34,249 nucleotides of DNA, taken from positions 1 to 34,249 of the IMG/VR virus record IMGVR_UViG_3300011113_000012. One strand, 5' to 3'. The DNA comes from a virus. Made by a program: the position numbers and the translations under genes. Shown piece by piece: positions 1 to 5,424 of the stretch. The notes beneath the pieces are model-generated. The model had not been told where the DNA came from and searched no databases. It was given only the letters and a program-made list of their open reading frames with translations. Position 1 is the stretch's first letter. Every line of letters starts with the position of its first letter.

Positions 1-212
1 CGGTTGCTGACAAGGTTTCACCACCGCCTACTACCCCAATTACCAATTTGCCACAAGTTACAACGGCTCTTTATTCGGGGGCATTGCCAACATTTGTAAA
101 CCCTCCGCTAGACGAGGAATGGAGAGCGCCCCCACCACCGACCACACCGCCTGATTTCTTGCACCCAGAGCGCGAGGAAATCGCTAAAGAACGCGCAGAG
201 GCTGTTAAATGA
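1..212 (+). CDS. Two-TM holin-like membrane protein, C-terminal part (partial at window start)
   Basis: This is the last ~69 codons of the gene seen whole at 32894..33361; the frame starts at base 3. Only the cytoplasmic or periplasmic tail is present: a proline-rich stretch (VSPPPTTP, RAPPPPTTPPDF) followed by a charged end. It ends in ERAEAVK, against ERALK in the other copy, because of a 6-nt length difference. Its stop overlaps the Rz start (ATGA), so the two are translationally coupled. The holin-type role is inferred from the full copy and from its place just before the spanins. Confidence 0.8.
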   Translation, partial: VADKVSPPPTTPITNLPQVTTALYSGALPTFVNPPLDEEWRAPPPPTTPPDFLHPEREEIAKERAEAVK

Positions 213-664
213 ACCCGTGGCTCATTATTGGGGCTTTGGTGGCTCTCGGTAGTTTCTATTCCTACGGACACCATAAGGGGTGGGTAGAGCGAGACGCTGA
301 GATGCAATCAGAGATTGCCCAAAAGAATGAAGAGGCTCGGGTTAAAGAGCAAGAACTAACCAAACAGTTAAACGACAACTCCACTAAGTTACAGGAGGCA
401 AACAATGCCATATCTGAAAAGCAGACTTCTCTTGATCGCGCTATTAGGGCTGGTAGCCTGCGCCTCAAAACCACAAGTTGCGTACAAACCAGTTCAAGTC
501 CCACCTCTACCAACGGAAATAGCAACCAAGAGGGAAGTGAATCTGACAGACAGACTCTTGCAGCTATTGCAGAAATCATCGCCCAAGGTGACAGAAACAC
601 CGCCCAACTCAACCAGTGCATCTCAGCCTACGAAGCCGTAAGGAGTCAAGTCAATGGTAAATAG
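209..664 (+). CDS. Rz: Rz-like i-spanin
   Basis: This 151-aa protein is the probable inner-membrane spanin subunit, which links to the outer-membrane lipoprotein Rz1 and helps disrupt the outer membrane in the last lysis step. It has one N-terminal membrane anchor (about residues 4-20) and a long charged helix, about 25-90, likely coiled coil, as in Rz. The Rz1 gene lies inside it in another frame, which is the classic Rz/Rz1 arrangement. The start overlaps the upstream stop (ATGA) and the 3' end overlaps the endolysin start by 11 nt. The second copy at 33358 differs mainly after residue 88. Confidence 0.88.
   Translation: MNPWLIIGALVALGSFYSYGHHKGWVERDAEMQSEIAQKNEEARVKEQELTKQLNDNSTKLQEANNAISEKQTSLDRAIRAGSLRLKTTSCVQTSSSPTSTNGNSNQEGSESDRQTLAAIAEIIAQGDRNTAQLNQCISAYEAVRSQVNGK
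405..641 (+). CDS. Rz1: Rz1-like o-spanin lipoprotein, nested in Rz
   Basis: This 78-aa ORF lies wholly inside Rz in a different frame. It begins with a lipoprotein signal: basic KSR, hydrophobic LLLIALLGL, then lipobox LVAC with the modified cysteine at about residue 19. The mature part carries a short proline-rich segment (VQVPPLPTE), as Rz1 proteins do. An AGGAGG-like sequence (caggaggcaaac) sits a suitable distance before the ATG. The product should be an outer-membrane lipoprotein that pairs with Rz across the periplasm. Confidence 0.88.
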   Translation: MPYLKSRLLLIALLGLVACASKPQVAYKPVQVPPLPTEIATKREVNLTDRLLQLLQKSSPKVTETPPNSTSASQPTKP

Positions 665-1247
665 CGACCAACTCCAAAAACTGCACATTGACCCTAGTTT
701 GGTTCAAGTGCTAAACGACACCTTTCAAAAGTGGGGGATTTCCACTCCTAGACAACAAGCCGCCTTTATCGCGCAATGTGGGCATGAGTGTGGCAAGTTC
801 AAAATCTTGGAAGAAAACCTCAACTACGCAGCAGATCGGTTGATGAAGATATGGCCAAAACGATTCCCCACTTTGGAGTCTGCACAGCCCTACCACCGAA
901 ATCCCAAAGCCATAGCAAACAAGGTTTACGCCTCACGCATGGGAAACAGAGACGAGGCTAGTGGGGATGGGTGGCGTTTCCGAGGCTCTGGGTGGTTACA
1001 GTTAACGGGACACGATAATTTCTTTCACGCAGGCAAAGCGTGTGGGGTGGACTTTGTGATGAATCCTGACCTAGTAAGAACGCCTCAGTACGCGGCTATG
1101 ACCGCAGGGTGGTATTGGGCTACTCACAACTGCAATGCTTTGGCAGAAGCCCAAGATTGGATTGGGTTAACCAAGAAGATCAATGGTGGAATAATTGGTC
1201 TAGAAGACCGCGTAAAGCACACCAATGAGGCTCTGGCGGTCTTTTAG
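654..1247 (+). CDS. Endolysin, GH19 chitinase/lysozyme type
   Basis: This 197-aa peptidoglycan hydrolase belongs to the glycoside hydrolase 19 fold used by many phage endolysins. It shows the early catalytic segment FIAQCGHECGKF with the presumed acid Glu45, then ENLNYAADRL, and the core motif GWRFRGSGWLQLTGHDNF at about residues 106-123. There is no signal peptide or SAR anchor, so release should depend on a holin. It overlaps Rz by 11 nt. It is the last gene of the rightward late transcript, and its stop overlaps the convergent small gene at 1244. Confidence 0.9.
   Translation: MVNSDQLQKLHIDPSLVQVLNDTFQKWGISTPRQQAAFIAQCGHECGKFKILEENLNYAADRLMKIWPKRFPTLESAQPYHRNPKAIANKVYASRMGNRDEASGDGWRFRGSGWLQLTGHDNFFHAGKACGVDFVMNPDLVRTPQYAAMTAGWYWATHNCNALAEAQDWIGLTKKINGGIIGLEDRVKHTNEALAVF
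1204..1245 (+). terminator. Probable late-operon terminator inside the endolysin 3' end
   Basis: AAGACCGC (1204-1211) and GCGGTCTT (1236-1243) are perfect 8-bp inverted arms, extendable by a G-T and an A-T pair. They are followed by TTTT and then AGTCTTT. The 24-nt loop is long for an intrinsic terminator. Its position at the very end of the last late gene, facing the convergent operon, supports the role. Confidence 0.5.
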
Positions 1248-1348
1248 TCTTTATCTGCGCTAACTATCAGAATAGCGACTAGAACGCCTGCGCCTATCAA
1301 AGCACCAAGGATGAGGGTGACAATAATTGTCAGAATACTACTAAGCAT
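1244..1348 (-). CDS. Small single-TM protein (34 aa), last gene of the leftward operon
   Basis: This tiny gene is supported by a near-perfect Shine-Dalgarno (AAGGAG, 5 nt before the ATG), by an 8-nt ATGCTTAG overlap with the stop of the upstream 208-aa gene, and by its composition. Residues 5-30 are almost wholly hydrophobic (ILTIIVTLILGALIG and so on), and the protein ends in ADKD. It should be an inner-membrane protein. The stop codon overlaps the convergent endolysin stop. Function is unknown; small phage membrane proteins of this kind can act in superinfection exclusion or lysis control, but nothing here decides that. Confidence 0.72.
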   Translation of the reverse strand: MLSSILTIIVTLILGALIGAGVLVAILIVSADKD

Positions 1349-1967
1349 CTCGACTCCTTATATCGTAAAACCAATCATCTGAGGCAACCCACTTGCGTGA
1401 CCCGTCCACCGAGTAGGTCTGGGTGGCAACATTGAAATCAGGTGTTAGTGTTCCTGACACTAGACTTTGGTCATACCAGATGCACCGATTGTTGGGTTGG
1501 CAAGCAAACTGTCCGTTGTCGAGTTTAATGAAATTAAAGGATTTGTGTTCCTCTGCGGTCTCAGAAAAACCCGTATCAATATCGGTCTGGTCTGCACAAA
1601 AGTCCACAGTAAACATATAAGTCCCAAAGTGCCATTGGCGGTCTTTACCGAAGACCTTGACACTAAGATTCCTGAGTAAAACCTTTTCAATGATGGTAAA
1701 CCGATACCCAAGGCAATCCCACAACTGGAGAGCGTCTATGGGTAAGTCCCCACCATCTTTCCAACAATAAGCGTGGATAGGTAGTTTGTCGTACAAAGCC
1801 CCATAACGGGGTAAGAGAGACTCAATCCTAAACACTTGCCCACGGATGGCTTTGAGAGACACCCAGATACAGGGTTCTAACTCGCCATGACCCTTGTGAT
1901 GGTCATACAGGAATTCTTTGCGTATAAAGCATTTTAAAGGCGGTAGAGAGCCTACTAGATAACTCAT
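1341..1967 (-). CDS. Conserved-type phage protein of unknown function (208 aa)
   Basis: This soluble 208-aa protein is rich in aromatic residues and tryptophan. It has no membrane segment or signal peptide and no catalytic motif I can name. The N-terminus (VGSLPPLKCFIRKEF) and the segment PRYGALYDKLPIHAYCWK look like a conserved phage family, but I do not recognise a function. The start overlaps the stop of the 42-aa gene (ATGA) and its end overlaps the 34-aa gene, so it is translated as part of the leftward early operon. It is the largest unknown in that operon. Confidence 0.8.
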   Translation of the reverse strand: MSYLVGSLPPLKCFIRKEFLYDHHKGHGELEPCIWVSLKAIRGQVFRIESLLPRYGALYDKLPIHAYCWKDGGDLPIDALQLWDCLGYRFTIIEKVLLRNLSVKVFGKDRQWHFGTYMFTVDFCADQTDIDTGFSETAEEHKSFNFIKLDNGQFACQPNNRCIWYDQSLVSGTLTPDFNVATQTYSVDGSRKWVASDDWFYDIRSRDA

Positions 1968-2092
1968 TTAGCCCTAGCCCTAGCAAAAACATAGAAGTGG
2001 CGTACACGCACATCTCGTTTAGGTTCTATTCTTGGTGCTGACCAAAAATGAGGGTAATAGGTCTTCATAAAGTCTTTGTGAAAGGCGTTCAA
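1964..2092 (-). CDS. Small basic protein (42 aa), TTG start
   Basis: The ORF begins with TTG at 2092, overlapping the TGA of the upstream gene. An AAGGAG Shine-Dalgarno lies 8 nt before it. An internal ATG gives a 34-aa form. It ends in an ATGA overlap with the 208-aa gene. The product is basic and aromatic (PRIEPKRDVRVRHFY, ending ARARAK), which could suit nucleic-acid binding, but no family is recognised. The gapless coupling on both sides is the main support for it being real. Confidence 0.6.
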   Translation of the reverse strand: MNAFHKDFMKTYYPHFWSAPRIEPKRDVRVRHFYVFARARAK

Positions 2093-2289
2093 AAGTTTTT
2101 CTCCTTGAGGCGTTGTTCAATGGCAATGATTAAAGCTGCTAGGGGCATTGGGTCATGTAGGAACTTTCTTTGTTCCTCGTTTGTCAGCCCCACCCAAGGC
2201 TTTTTGTAGTCTTGAATATCGTCATCTTCTTCTGATCTGCGTCTAATTTCACGATAGATTCTTTCAAATTCCTCATCTTCTGGGGTCAT
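2089..2289 (-). CDS. Small acidic hypothetical protein (66 aa)
   Basis: This 66-aa, mostly helical protein has a charged N-terminus (EDEEFERIYREIRRRSEEDDD) and the C-terminal sequence IIAIEQRLKEKNF, a tail often seen in small phage proteins of recombination operons. The start overlaps the upstream stop as ATGA, and the stop overlaps the next gene's TTG. There is no cysteine cluster and no membrane segment. Function is unknown. Confidence 0.7.
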   Translation of the reverse strand: MTPEDEEFERIYREIRRRSEEDDDIQDYKKPWVGLTNEEQRKFLHDPMPLAALIIAIEQRLKEKNF

Positions 2290-2471
2290 TTTTGCCTCGT
2301 AAAAAGATCAAGTGCCACTTTTCTCCAAAGGTTTTTAGCCTCTCGGTGTTGGGCGCACATGGGACAGTTTTGGATGGTTTGTAAGATTTCTTGTTTAACA
2401 ATAAACTTTTTTACATCTTCTCTAAGCTGCTGGTGCTCGGGTAGATTAAAGATTTCTTTGGCAATGCTCAT
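2286..2471 (-). CDS. Small hypothetical protein (61 aa) with CPMC motif
   Basis: This 61-aa basic helical protein has a single CPMC pair near residue 36, followed by a histidine (CAQHRE). That could be half of a metal site completed by dimerisation, but this is not certain. It is coupled to its neighbours by ATGA overlaps at both ends in the leftward early operon. No function is assigned. Confidence 0.68.
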   Translation of the reverse strand: MSIAKEIFNLPEHQQLREDVKKFIVKQEILQTIQNCPMCAQHREAKNLWRKVALDLFTRQK

Positions 2472-2692
2472 GCTTGTCCCCTTGCTCTGATTCGTTCAGC
2501 AATGCTTTGTGAAGGGTGAGGCCAACCCACCGCCCACTCGTCTGCGATCTTGGCACAAGCCTCGCGCTCTTTCTCTGCTACCAGTTTTGCAAAGGCTAAA
2601 ACAAAATCTTTTGGTATTTTTATATTTGGAATATCTTGCACAGTTTTGTTCCATGCTTGACTAGCCAGTTCAATAATTTCATCTTGGGTCAC
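2468..2692 (-). CDS. Small hypothetical protein (74 aa), GTG start
   Basis: The preferred start is GTG at 2692. It overlaps the TGA of the winged-helix gene and has a GAGGG Shine-Dalgarno 8-9 nt upstream; the longer frame back to 2725 would overlap that gene by 37 nt with no benefit. The product begins MTQDEIIELASQAW and contains KEREACAKIADEWAVG and a terminal IRARG. This layout is common in small phage proteins next to recombination genes. Biochemical role unknown. Confidence 0.72.
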   Translation of the reverse strand: MTQDEIIELASQAWNKTVQDIPNIKIPKDFVLAFAKLVAEKEREACAKIADEWAVGWPHPSQSIAERIRARGQA

Positions 2693-3000
2693 AGCAATTC
2701 CCTCTGAATTGGGGTTATCTTCCACTCGCGTTCTAAGCGGTTAGATTTTGACTTAACCACATTCCCCGTCAAGCAGATTTCCCCCTCTCTCTCCAACTCA
2801 TGCAACCGCCTAGCGACTTGCATGGACTCCAGACCAGTATGGTGAGCAATACCATCTTTACCCAAACTTCCGTGGTCTTTGAGGCATTGGATGATTTTGG
2901 TGGCGTGGGCTTTGGCGAGGTCTTTGGCAGACCCCGCAGCCACCCAACTTGTCATTGGGTCGCTATTTCTTACTCTTGGGTGATCAAAACTGTATGTCAT
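2689..3000 (-). CDS. Winged-helix DNA-binding protein (103 aa)
   Basis: The ATG at 3000 is preferred over the one at 3063: it leaves a 17-nt overlap with the upstream gene, and the longer form adds an unlike basic segment. Residues about 35-80 read as a winged helix: ATKIIQCLKDHGSLGKDGIA, then the recognition-type helix SMQVARRLHELEREGEI and a wing (CLTGNVVKSKS). It is likely a sequence-specific DNA-binding protein that regulates phage or host promoters, or an accessory to replication or recombination. Other members of this broad phage group are uncharacterised. Confidence 0.7.
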   Translation of the reverse strand: MTYSFDHPRVRNSDPMTSWVAAGSAKDLAKAHATKIIQCLKDHGSLGKDGIAHHTGLESMQVARRLHELEREGEICLTGNVVKSKSNRLEREWKITPIQRELL

Positions 3001-3238
3001 CAAAAGAATCCTTAGATTCAGAGGTTTTAGGCTTTTTCTCATAGCAACGAAACCACCCGTCATATTCTTTGGATATGGGCATTGAATCCATTTTTACTTT
3101 AAATGTAAATTTTTGCAGATCAGTACCCTCGGGGCATTCCACAAACAATGTGCCGTGTTCAGCCCAAAAGGTTTTTTCTTCACCAGTAGCGGTTGTGTAG
3201 TTACGGGCAGGAAATTTAATTTCGTAAGATTTTTTCAT
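2984..3238 (-). CDS. Possible single-stranded-DNA-binding-like protein with SSB-type acidic tip (84 aa)
   Basis: The first ~68 residues alternate polar and hydrophobic residues with many aromatics (YEIKFPARNYTTATGEEKTF, YDGWFRCYEKK), which suits a small beta-barrel. The last ten residues are acidic and end DSFDDIQF, closely resembling the DDDIPF tip by which bacterial SSB recruits partner proteins. The gene sits directly after the YqaJ exonuclease and Erf annealase genes and is coupled to the former by ATGA. An SSB-like or SSB-mimic role is inferred from tip plus context. No OB-fold signature is proven. Confidence 0.5.
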   Translation of the reverse strand: MKKSYEIKFPARNYTTATGEEKTFWAEHGTLFVECPEGTDLQKFTFKVKMDSMPISKEYDGWFRCYEKKPKTSESKDSFDDIQF

Positions 3239-3864
3239 TTAATTGCTTTCAGATTAGTTAACTTGTTCACTTTGTCATCCAACTCCGCTAGGAACTGGAT
3301 AACCTCTTTCTCCAACATTGCTACATACTCAGGGTCAAACTCAACCCTTTTGACAAACAATTGAAGTTCTTGGGGTAGACGAGGGTCAAATGACACAAAC
3401 TCGCACCATTGGCGTTCACAGCACCGCATCTGCCATTGCATTTGGGTGATGTATTTGCCTGGCACAGTCTGGCTCAACAGCGTGTCAATGTGGGTGGCTG
3501 TGTTGGGGCACTTGATCTCCAACATACCGAAAAGCCCCACCAACCCGTCAGGAGACGCGCCAGACATTTCAATTGTCGGATGGGGTACAAACCCCACTTC
3601 CTCAACCATTACATCCGCATAAGCCTCAAAAGCCGATCTAGCCAAAGGCTCGGTCTCCGTTCCCCAAGTCATAGCTGCATTGGTAAACGAGTCACCTTGT
3701 TGACCAGTAAGCCGTTCACAGATCAATTGCGCCATGTAGTTGTCCCGACTAGCGGAGTAACCTGATTTGGTCTTGGCGATTACATCTGCCACCCGACTAG
3801 CGGTAACTCGACCGAGCCTGGCCTCAAACCATGCGCTCGACCTCTGTTCTATTTGTTCAGTCAT
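3235..3864 (-). CDS. YqaJ/lambda-Exo-like recombination exonuclease
   Basis: This 209-aa enzyme of the PD-(D/E)XK superfamily (YqaJ viral recombinase family) should resect linear double-stranded DNA and supply 3' single strands to the annealase. Visible features are the N-terminal QRSSAWFEARLGRVTASRV, the glutamate-containing MTWGTETEPLARSAFE, and the catalytic core SPDG (Asp106) followed by LEIKCP (Glu116, Lys118). Length and motif order are normal for the family. It is coupled to the Erf gene upstream and to the SSB-like gene downstream, a complete phage recombination cluster. Confidence 0.92.
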   Translation of the reverse strand: MTEQIEQRSSAWFEARLGRVTASRVADVIAKTKSGYSASRDNYMAQLICERLTGQQGDSFTNAAMTWGTETEPLARSAFEAYADVMVEEVGFVPHPTIEMSGASPDGLVGLFGMLEIKCPNTATHIDTLLSQTVPGKYITQMQWQMRCCERQWCEFVSFDPRLPQELQLFVKRVEFDPEYVAMLEKEVIQFLAELDDKVNKLTNLKAIK

Positions 3865-4415
3865 TTCAATTTCCTTTTCATTAAATCTTTAGCACCAGTA
3901 ACAGCCTCAAGCCATTCCTTATCCGTACCCGCAGACTTATAAGCCTCTTTAAAGCGCGTCTGGAGTTCCTCTAGCGTGGTGGACTCGCTAATTGAGGTGA
4001 TGTGGTCTTGCATCTGGTTGTGGTTAGCCTTTTGTTCTTTTGGCTTTGTAGCCGCGTTTCCGTCATCATCCTCTGGGGCTTGCGATGTGGCGGCCATCAA
4101 AGACGCACGACGAATGTAGGTCAAACACGACATAAACCCTTGGGGGTCGTGTTTAGGCGATGGAAAGAACAGTTTTCCGCAGTCGAGCCGTTCACCTGAT
4201 TCATGTAGAAAACTGGTCTCACAGATAACCCCGTCTGGGTGCTCTGTGGTTGTTTGGAATAGGAATATTCCATTGTCGTTTAAAGCCCCTATAACGCTGT
4301 CCACACAAGATGCTAGGTCAACATACTTGGAACGGAAATGAGGGTTTACAGCGTTCTTTAAAGCGGGTGCAAAGGCTTTCTGAGCCTTGACTAAAGCAGT
4401 AGCAATGTTTTTCAT
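3861..4415 (-). CDS. erf: Erf-family single-strand annealing protein
   Basis: This 184-aa protein carries the Erf signature blocks: KAFAPALKNAVNPHFRSKYVDL at about 14-34, DNGIFLFQT at 47-55, and DPQGFMSCLTYIRRASLMA followed by APEDDDGNAA. Erf proteins form rings that anneal complementary single strands. In P22, Erf circularises the terminally redundant genome. Here it precedes the YqaJ exonuclease, forming an exo/annealase pair. The C-terminal ~55 residues are helical and variable. An AGGA Shine-Dalgarno lies before the ATG. Confidence 0.9.
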   Translation of the reverse strand: MKNIATALVKAQKAFAPALKNAVNPHFRSKYVDLASCVDSVIGALNDNGIFLFQTTTEHPDGVICETSFLHESGERLDCGKLFFPSPKHDPQGFMSCLTYIRRASLMAATSQAPEDDDGNAATKPKEQKANHNQMQDHITSISESTTLEELQTRFKEAYKSAGTDKEWLEAVTGAKDLMKRKLK

Positions 4416-4553
4416 TTAATTTCCTGTAATAAGTAGGGCAAAGATAAGACCGCAGACAAAGCCAGAGAGCCAAAACAATACTTTGTCAACAAGTGTGGGG
4501 GCGGGGGTGTATGGGCCATCTAGCCCATGTTGGATGTATTTAGAGTGTTTCAT
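4416..4553 (-). CDS. Small C-terminally anchored membrane protein (45 aa)
   Basis: This short gene fills the gap between the 88-aa protein and Erf. Its ATG overlaps the upstream TGA (ATGA), with AGGA 6 nt before it, and it stops directly before the Erf ATG. The first half is soluble (MKHSKYIQHGLDGPYTPAP). The second half is a single membrane helix (VLFWLSGFVCGLIFALLIT) ending at the C-terminus, so it should be a tail-anchored inner-membrane protein. Function unknown; its early expression with recombination genes suggests a host-takeover or exclusion role, which is inference. Confidence 0.7.
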   Translation of the reverse strand: MKHSKYIQHGLDGPYTPAPTLVDKVLFWLSGFVCGLIFALLITGN

Positions 4554-4816
4554 GCGTAGTCCTGTTTAGCGTAGTAACGATCTAGAGCGACTGTGAGTTT
4601 GTTTTCCTCAAGTTCGATAAGACAAGCCTTTTCGTACTGGCGTTCTAAATCTTTTATAACTGAGTCGCGTAGCATCTCGGTGACTAACTGACCACCGATA
4701 TAAGCAAAGTGAAGACTCTGCGAGTAAGGGTCAAAAAAGCAATCGACTTCTGTGTGGTCGCATATACAAGTCATGCGTTCTAAGTCGGTGTGTTCGTCTG
4801 CGTAGTTTTTAATCAT
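4550..4816 (-). CDS. Hypothetical early protein (88 aa)
   Basis: This 88-aa acidic protein has a start well supported by AAGGA 6 nt before the ATG. It contains a C-x-C pair and a nearby H/C (MTCICDHTEVDC), a possible small metal site, and a helical C-terminal half (DLERQYEKACLIELEENKL). It overlaps the 45-aa gene by ATGA. No family recognised. It is the second gene from the leftward promoter, a position often held by host-takeover functions in lambdoid phages. Confidence 0.7.
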   Translation of the reverse strand: MIKNYADEHTDLERMTCICDHTEVDCFFDPYSQSLHFAYIGGQLVTEMLRDSVIKDLERQYEKACLIELEENKLTVALDRYYAKQDYA

Positions 4817-4831
4817 GGTGTTTCCTTAATG

Positions 4832-4851
4832 GGGCTTGCGCCCTATTTTTT
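4832..4851 (+). terminator. Intrinsic-terminator-like hairpin on the strand antisense to the early operon
   Basis: GGGC (4832-4835), loop TTGC, GCCC (4840-4843), then TA and TTTTTT. The T-run lies downstream only on the + strand, so it would stop rightward (antisense) transcription. On the - strand the hairpin lies between the 93-aa and 88-aa genes with an A-run before it, which is not a terminator layout. Confidence 0.5.
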
Positions 4852-5131
4852 AAGCAATGGTGGTTGGAAGAATTTGACATTGCAATTTTTTGCCGTAATT
4901 GCGTTCACAATATTCTTGAACTTCTTTATTTTTGCTAGCAATACCGCTATTAAGAAGATTGGTTTCTTTATTGAACACTTTTTGAGCAAGGTCAAAACGA
5001 GAAGCCCAACCCACTACACCCCATTGTTTACTCCACTCATACCATACAACTACGCAATGGCTGTATTTTTTAGTTTTGCTGTTGTGGGTAATAATTTCAC
5101 CATCTGGGCAAATTACAGTATGTTTGTTCAT
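4850..5131 (-). CDS. First gene of the leftward early operon, hypothetical (93 aa)
   Basis: This 93-aa protein is the first translated product from the strong leftward promoter, with AAGGAAA 5-6 nt before its ATG. It contains VICPDGEIITHNSK, a tryptophan-rich centre (VVVWYEWSKQWGVVGWASRFD), and a C-terminal charged helix (NKEVQEYCERNYGKK). There is no membrane segment. Lambda N occupies the corresponding position, but this is not an arginine-rich N-type protein. Function unknown. Confidence 0.72.
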   Translation of the reverse strand: MNKHTVICPDGEIITHNSKTKKYSHCVVVWYEWSKQWGVVGWASRFDLAQKVFNKETNLLNSGIASKNKEVQEYCERNYGKKLQCQILPTTIA

Positions 5132-5182
5132 TTGATTTCCTTAAAAGACCTTTTCGCGTGATTCGCTTACGGCATGGATAGA

Positions 5183-5210
5183 AGTATAAGCCAACTTATA
5201 ACCATGTCAA
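5183..5210 (-). promoter_or_regulatory. Strong sigma70-type leftward early promoter (pL-like)
   Basis: On the - strand the sequence reads TTGACA (5210-5205), a 16-nt spacer, then TATACT (5188-5183). The -35 is a perfect consensus and the -10 has one mismatch. Transcription should start near 5176 and read the whole leftward operon through a leader of about 45 nt. A perfect inverted repeat overlaps the -10 and spacer, so it is probably repressible. Confidence 0.82.
5185..5200. promoter_or_regulatory. Operator-like inverted repeat O1 in the leftward promoter
   Basis: TATAAG-CCAA-CTTATA is a perfect 6-4-6 inverted repeat lying between the -35 and -10 and covering most of the -10. A dimeric Cro-type repressor bound here would block the polymerase. 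A close relative occurs at 5243..5258 before cro. Confidence 0.68.
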
Positions 5211-5242
5211 CAATTATTTTGTAGGTAGTTTCCCTAGTGTTG

Positions 5243-5258
5243 TTTAAGCGCACTTATG
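5243..5258. promoter_or_regulatory. Operator-like inverted repeat O2 upstream of cro
   Basis: TTTAAG-CGCA-CTTATG has the same 6-4-6 form as O1 and shares 13 of 16 positions with it when both are read on the + strand, including the AAG and CTTAT half-site cores. It abuts TAAAAT (5259-5264), a possible -10 placed so that transcription would start at or next to the cro ATG. No good -35 or Shine-Dalgarno is seen, so cro may be leaderless. Confidence 0.58.
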
Positions 5259-5271
5259 TAAAATATCGGGC

Positions 5272-5424
5272 ATGACAAAAGAACATCTTATCCGTCTGGC
5301 AGGCTCACAGCGTGATCTTGCCGACATTCTTGGTATCAGCCAAGCTGCGGTTTCGCAATGGAAGACTGTTCCCAAGGCAAGGATGTGGCAGTTGTTAGTT
5401 CTTAAACCTGAGTGGTTTAAGTAA
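5272..5424 (+). CDS. cro: Cro-like helix-turn-helix repressor (50 aa)
   Basis: This 50-aa protein matches the small P22/lambda Cro form: SQRDLADILGISQAAVSQWK is a complete helix-turn-helix (about residues 12-31), and the end LLVLKPEWFK parallels the short C-terminal arm of Cro proteins. It should bind the nearby inverted repeats as a dimer and repress both divergent early promoters. There is no Shine-Dalgarno before the ATG. No CI-type repressor gene is present anywhere in the window, so this appears to be an orphan Cro. It is the first gene of the rightward early set. Confidence 0.85.
   Translation: MTKEHLIRLAGSQRDLADILGISQAAVSQWKTVPKARMWQLLVLKPEWFK

Larger units (their letters stand above)
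1..1097. repeat. Imperfect terminal direct repeat, left copy
   Basis: This stretch matches 33156..34249 nearly base for base. The first 127 bases are identical. Scattered substitutions follow, then a 6-nt length difference near 190-207, an identical block at 362..472, a strongly diverged block at about 473..517 with a 3-nt length difference, and only a few substitutions across the endolysin. All length differences keep the reading frames open. A true phage terminal redundancy should be identical, so the likeliest reading is a circular map whose junction joins two strain haplotypes. Confidence 0.93.

Noticed and set aside
1423-1679. Rightward ORFs of 65 and 70 aa
   Set aside because: Antisense to the 208-aa leftward gene, without ribosome binding sites or coupling.
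1341-5131. A CI-type repressor or integrase in the leftward operon
   Set aside because: No gene there has a repressor-plus-protease layout or integrase catalytic motifs; the winged-helix protein is too small and of a different type.
4790-5161. 123-aa hydrophobic rightward ORF
   Set aside because: It is antisense to the coupled 93-aa gene, spans the T-run hairpin and lacks a ribosome binding site; its hydrophobicity follows from the complement of polar codons.
5132-5180. BoxA/nut-like sites in the leftward leader
   Set aside because: A GTCTTTTAA sequence resembles boxA weakly, but there is no boxB-like hairpin beside it and the first gene is not N-like.
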